Source of the DNA: CAYZZU01 sp964483105
Lineage (GTDB): Bacteria; CG2-30-53-67
Assembly: GCA_964483105.1 (NCBI GenBank)
Contig: CAYZZU010000004.1
Span: forward strand, 56,169 to 120,168
DNA: 64,000 nucleotides
Direction of reading: 5' to 3'
Each line of letters opens with the position of its first letter. Positions within the stretch are counted from its first letter, which is position 1. The notes under the pieces are model-generated. The model saw nothing but the letters and a program-made list of their open reading frames with translations. It was not told where the DNA came from and did no database searches. The position numbers and the translations under genes were made by a program. Below, piece by piece: positions 61,810 through 64,000 of the stretch.

Positions 61810-62067
61810 TTATTCCCTCCGGAAGCTGTAAGAACCGATCGGCCTTAAAAAAGGCATCCGGAGAAGATGCCGGAAGGTTAACTTCTCGAAATCCAGGTAC
61901 TCCCTCAAGCCGATCGTCATCTCCCTGTGCCGTCCTCGGGTTGGTCCCGATAGGTCCCGAAGAGACGATCCCACCAGGGGTCGAGGCCGAAAGACCTCCC
62001 AAACCGCCATTGCAATCAAAACCCCCAAAAACATGGAAAGCCGGATCAACGTTTCATACGCAGCCAT
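61810..62067 (-). pseudogene. Remnant of a sterol desaturase / fatty acid hydroxylase family gene
   Basis: The start MAAYETLIRLSMFLGVLIAM and VWEVFRPR is the N-terminus of the family; the end MTIGLREYLDFEKLTFRHLL is its C-terminus. The histidine-rich catalytic middle is missing. In another frame the DNA at 61926-61980 still reads PWWDRLFGTYRDQPEDGTGR, the stretch before the C-terminus in intact relatives, so a large deletion plus a frame change has occurred. The strong GGAGG site is still there. The function must be lost. Confidence 0.75.
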
Positions 62068-62099
62068 CTTGCCTCCACAACTCGTGATCTCCATCGACT

Positions 62100-62618
62100 T
62101 CAGTAGACCACGACCCGATCCGCGTTCTCGAAAAGATGAAGCATCTCCTTGAAGGGGATGGGCTTGAAGAACTTTGCGGAGATCTTCGACAGATCGCCGA
62201 AAGTTTCCGAGATCCCCGCGACCACGAGCATGCCGCCGTTGATATAGAATTGTGCGCCCTGATCGTGCAAAAGCGTCAGGTACGCCCCGTAGGTGGCCGG
62301 GACCTTCTCAATCCCGATACCGAACTGTCTCGCGATCTCCTGCCGCAGGTTCCCCGGCAGCTTGTACCCTTCGAGGGCGTCCTTGCCCCTCCACCCCTGT
62401 TTGTAGGTGTTGACGGCAGAGGCGTCGATCAGGACAGAAACCTTATTCCCCTCCCGCAGGGCCTCCCAGATCATGTTATAGGCCACACAGATTTGGGCAT
62501 CGTCACGGGCGAGATCGGTCTTCACATGGAAGAGGATATTCTCCGCCCCTGCCGCAGTCGCCATGAGAAAGGATGCCGCAACCGCGGTGATGATGATTGG
62601 GAAAAACAGATTTTTCAT
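62100..62618 (-). CDS. Exported DsrE-like protein
   Basis: A 172-residue protein. Signal peptide LFFPIIITAVAASFLMATAAGA, then ILFHVKTDLARDDAQICVAY, VSVLIDASAVNTY, and LLHDQGAQFYINGGMLVVAG with an alternating beta-alpha pattern, as in DsrE/DsrF-like domains. One Cys (in QICVAY). In some bacteria such exported forms take part in sulfur trafficking; here no sulfur gene is near. Function unassigned. Confidence 0.7.
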   Translation of the reverse strand: MKNLFFPIIITAVAASFLMATAAGAENILFHVKTDLARDDAQICVAYNMIWEALREGNKVSVLIDASAVNTYKQGWRGKDALEGYKLPGNLRQEIARQFGIGIEKVPATYGAYLTLLHDQGAQFYINGGMLVVAGISETFGDLSKISAKFFKPIPFKEMLHLFENADRVVVY

Positions 62619-62630
62619 TCATTCACCCCC

Positions 62631-62658
62631 GTAGGGGCGACCGGCCGGTCGCCCCTAC
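62631..62658. repeat. REP palindrome, 28 bp, just downstream of the RAYT gene
   Basis: GTAGGGGCGACCGG followed directly by its reverse complement makes a perfect palindrome. An identical copy lies at 62896-62923 inside the RAYT gene. It lies 9 bases beyond the transposase stop codon. Confidence 0.85.
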
Positions 62659-62666
62659 AATTTATG

Positions 62667-63200
62667 TTACGCCCCCACATGCAACGGATTTTCCCGGTCC
62701 ATGTCCCACAGCATTGGATTCCCTACGACATATTCCCGGATGCGGTTCAATTCGTTTTCGTCCCGTATGACCCGGTCATAATAATTCCGTTGCCACAATT
62801 TCATGCCGGGGGTGCGGCGCATTTCGTTGATGCGGCGGGTTACGGCGGATTTGAAACCAGCCATCAATGCACCCAATGAACGGGGTCGCGGCCCCGTAGG
62901 GGCGACCGGCCGGTCGCCCCTACGATCGGTTGTCGTTTCGACGCCGTTGTGTATCCACACGATGCCATGGAAATGGTTCGGCATGACAACAAATTCATCC
63001 AATCCAATTTCATTGCGGATTTGGGCCGATTCCAACCATTCATCCCGAACAATTTTCCCATATTCATTCAACACCATCTCGCCACCCGCAATTTCCCCAA
63101 ACAAACATTCCCGGTTCTGCGAACAAAGGGTCACGAAATACGCCCCGGCACGGGAATAATCGTACCCTTGCAATCTCATCGACCGGCGTCCTCTCTTCAT
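62667..63200 (-). CDS. REP-associated tyrosine transposase (RAYT, TnpA_REP)
   Basis: A 177-residue Y1 HUH nuclease. Motifs: YDYSRAGAYFVTLCSQNREC, MPNHFHGIVWI with the HUH pair (His76, His78), SLGALMAGFKSAVTRRIN and WQRNYYDRVI with the catalytic Tyr. The transposase cuts single-stranded REP palindromes. ATG 63200 has GGAGG and its own promoter; the long frame upstream to 63341 is not needed. A perfect REP palindrome lies inside the coding sequence (residues 93-102), in the variable linker after the HUH motif. Confidence 0.9.
   Translation of the reverse strand: MKRGRRSMRLQGYDYSRAGAYFVTLCSQNRECLFGEIAGGEMVLNEYGKIVRDEWLESAQIRNEIGLDEFVVMPNHFHGIVWIHNGVETTTDRRGDRPVAPTGPRPRSLGALMAGFKSAVTRRINEMRRTPGMKLWQRNYYDRVIRDENELNRIREYVVGNPMLWDMDRENPLHVGA
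62895..62924. repeat. REP palindrome inside the RAYT coding sequence
   Basis: CGTAGGGGCGACCGG plus its reverse complement, 30 bases perfect, identical in its inner 28 to 62631-62658. It encodes the RRGDRPVAPT stretch of the transposase, in frame. Confidence 0.85.
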
Positions 63201-63224
63201 GCGCCATCCTCCATTCATCCCCAA

Positions 63225-63254
63225 TATAAACCCTGTACCTTCGTCCAGTGTCAA
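63225..63254 (-). promoter_or_regulatory. Candidate promoter of the RAYT gene
   Basis: Minus strand TTGACA (63249-63254), 18 bases, TTTATA (63225-63230). Confidence 0.55.
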
Positions 63255-63296
63255 GCGTTCTTCATCGATTTTTTTGTATAAAACAAAAATTCTCCC

Positions 63297-63325
63297 TTGA
63301 CAGTCAATCAAACGGCGATTACAGT
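63297..63325 (+). promoter_or_regulatory. Sigma70 promoter of the ArsR gene
   Basis: TTGACA (63297-63302), 17 bases, TACAGT (63320-63325). Its start point is expected within the palindrome that follows directly. Confidence 0.65.
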
Positions 63326-63341
63326 ATGAGTAACTACTCAT
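63326..63341. promoter_or_regulatory. ArsR-type operator palindrome
   Basis: ATGAGTA-AC-TACTCAT is a perfect 7-bp dyad with a 2-base centre, directly after the -10 box of the ArsR promoter. Binding here would block initiation, so autoregulation is likely. Confidence 0.7.
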
Positions 63342-63361
63342 ATAAATAGAGGCTAATTTGC

Positions 63362-63679
63362 ATGGCCGTTGAAATCACAAGGCTCGTAAAATTTCTCAAG
63401 GTCCTGGGCGACGGGAATCGCCTCGGTATCCTCTTGACGATCGGCAGGGACGCCCGGTCGGTCTCGGAGATCATCCGGATCACGGGGAATTCACAGACGC
63501 TGGTCTCTTTTCATCTACGGGCGCTCCGGGAGGCGGGGGTCGTGAAGACGAAGCGGCGCGGCCCTTTTGTCTTCTATTCCCTGACCGACCCGGACCTGAT
63601 CGACCTGCTCATGGAGTTGTCGGAGAGGATCCGGCTGCAGCCGGTACGGAAAAAAGGCCGGGCGCCCGTTCCGAAATGA
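63362..63679 (+). CDS. ArsR-SmtB family winged-helix regulator
   Basis: A 105-residue regulator: FLKVLGDGNRLGILLTIGRD, VSEIIRITGNSQTLVSFHLR (recognition helix), REAGVVKTKRRGPFVFYSLT and a basic C-terminus (RLQPVRKKGRAPVPK). The ELCVCDL metal motif of ArsR is absent and it contains no Cys, so the signal is probably not a thiol-bound metal. ATG 63362 follows GAGG. It is followed 31 bases later by a small gene, probably in one operon. Confidence 0.85.
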   Translation: MAVEITRLVKFLKVLGDGNRLGILLTIGRDARSVSEIIRITGNSQTLVSFHLRALREAGVVKTKRRGPFVFYSLTDPDLIDLLMELSERIRLQPVRKKGRAPVPK

Positions 63680-63710
63680 AGGGACAATTCACAGAAGGAG
63701 GTGAGGGGAT

Positions 63711-63896
63711 ATGAGTGAGAAAGAGATCGGAGAGATCCTGTCGCAAATGAGCCCGGCCATGAAGAAGGAACTCTACAAAGTCCTGATGAGTTCTCTTATA
63801 AACGACCTGGGCAAGGAAGCAAAGGCGGAGTTTTCTCAGACGGTCCTGAAAGAGCGGGGGGAGGCGCCGCCGGTCATCGATATGGTCGAACAATGA
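63711..63896 (+). CDS. Small helical protein of unknown function
   Basis: A 61-residue, mostly helical protein (MSEKEIGEILSQMSPAMKKE, LYKVLMSSLINDLGKEAKAE). No known family is recognised. The ribosome site AAGGAGGTGA is essentially the full anti-SD complement, so strong translation is expected. It follows the ArsR gene and precedes a gene cut off at the window edge. Confidence 0.65.
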   Translation: MSEKEIGEILSQMSPAMKKELYKVLMSSLINDLGKEAKAEFSQTVLKERGEAPPVIDMVEQ

Positions 63897-63920
63897 ATCC
63901 GGGAATGCACGGACTCAGGT

Positions 63921-64000
63921 GTGAGTCCGATCGAGATGAGCAAGGAGGTCCTCTCCGCCATCAGCCATTCCTATGAACTCGCGACCTATTCGACGCCGGA
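63921..64000 (+). CDS. Start of an unknown gene, cut by window end
   Basis: From GTG 63921 the frame reads VSPIEMSKEVLSAISHSYEL and ATYSTP to the edge. It is open and in the direction of the ArsR gene, but has no clear ribosome site, and a GGACTCA/TGAGTCC hairpin (63911-63928) overlaps the start. Identity unknown. Confidence 0.3.
   Translation, partial: MSPIEMSKEVLSAISHSYELATYSTP

Noticed and set aside
63201..63341. Upstream extension of the RAYT frame
   Set aside because: The frame would pass through its own promoter; ATG 63200 has the GGAGG site and starts at the conserved domain.
1..64000. CRISPR array, tRNA, rRNA or replication origin
   Set aside because: No spaced direct-repeat array, cloverleaf or rRNA-like stretch was seen; short repeats present are palindromic or dispersed.

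Overview
The window reads as one contig from a Gram-negative, diderm bacterium of moderate-to-high GC content. A complete-looking outer-membrane block (lipid A, Kdo, heptose, BamA, Skp), a PEP-CTERM protein, a Wzx/Wzy-type exopolysaccharide locus and a CooT-type nickel protein together suggest an anaerobe of the Desulfobacterota/Nitrospirota sort. That placement is an inference from gene content only; no rRNA or tRNA gene is visible.

Region 1 (1-20263, minus strand) is a tightly packed run of 17 genes, many with ATGA or similar overlaps, apparently read from a promoter near 20235-20263. In transcription order: a secreted calcium-repeat/beta-helix protein with a C-terminal sorting-like tail, bamA, skp, lpxD, fabZ, lpxA, a deoxyhypusine-synthase-like gene, hldE, a Gfo/Idh/MocA oxidoreductase, lpxB, msbA, a DUF374 acyltransferase, waaA, an lpxK-gmhB fusion, a Trm112-like gene, waaF and a glycosyltransferase cut by the window edge. 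It covers lipid A assembly from LpxA to Kdo transfer, heptose supply and lipid A flipping, but has no lpxC and no UDP-diacylglucosamine hydrolase (lpxH/lpxI).

Region 2 (20264-25310) holds PhoH with a PIN domain, a zinc-dependent phospholipase C-like secreted protein, endonuclease IV and a PEP-CTERM protein with its own promoter and a large inverted repeat upstream.

Region 3 (25311-51741, plus strand) is an exopolysaccharide locus: export (Wza-type lipoprotein, Wzz-type chain-length protein, a CpsD-like ATPase with an altered Walker A), a phosphoglycosyl transferase with an insertion, four glycosyltransferases, flippase, O-antigen ligase/polymerase, deacetylase, two related clan GH-A-like hydrolases, two small BamE-like lipoproteins, nucleotide-sugar enzymes (CDP-glucose branch, two further nucleotidyltransferases, three SDR sugar enzymes) and two radical SAM proteins.

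Region 4 (51742-59046, plus strand) contains a likely NAD-salvage pair (nicotinamidase-like plus nicotinate phosphoribosyltransferase), a DUF4388 protein, an unrecognised two-lobed protein with CxxC motifs, mutS, and a small-protein pair ending in a CooT family protein and a strong terminator.

Region 5 (59047-64000) is accessory: small zinc-ribbon proteins, a MerR-controlled merT/merP operon without merA, dispersed repeats, a broken sterol desaturase gene, a secreted DsrE-like protein, a REP-associated transposase (RAYT) that carries its own palindrome inside its coding sequence, and an ArsR gene with an operator-like palindrome at its promoter.
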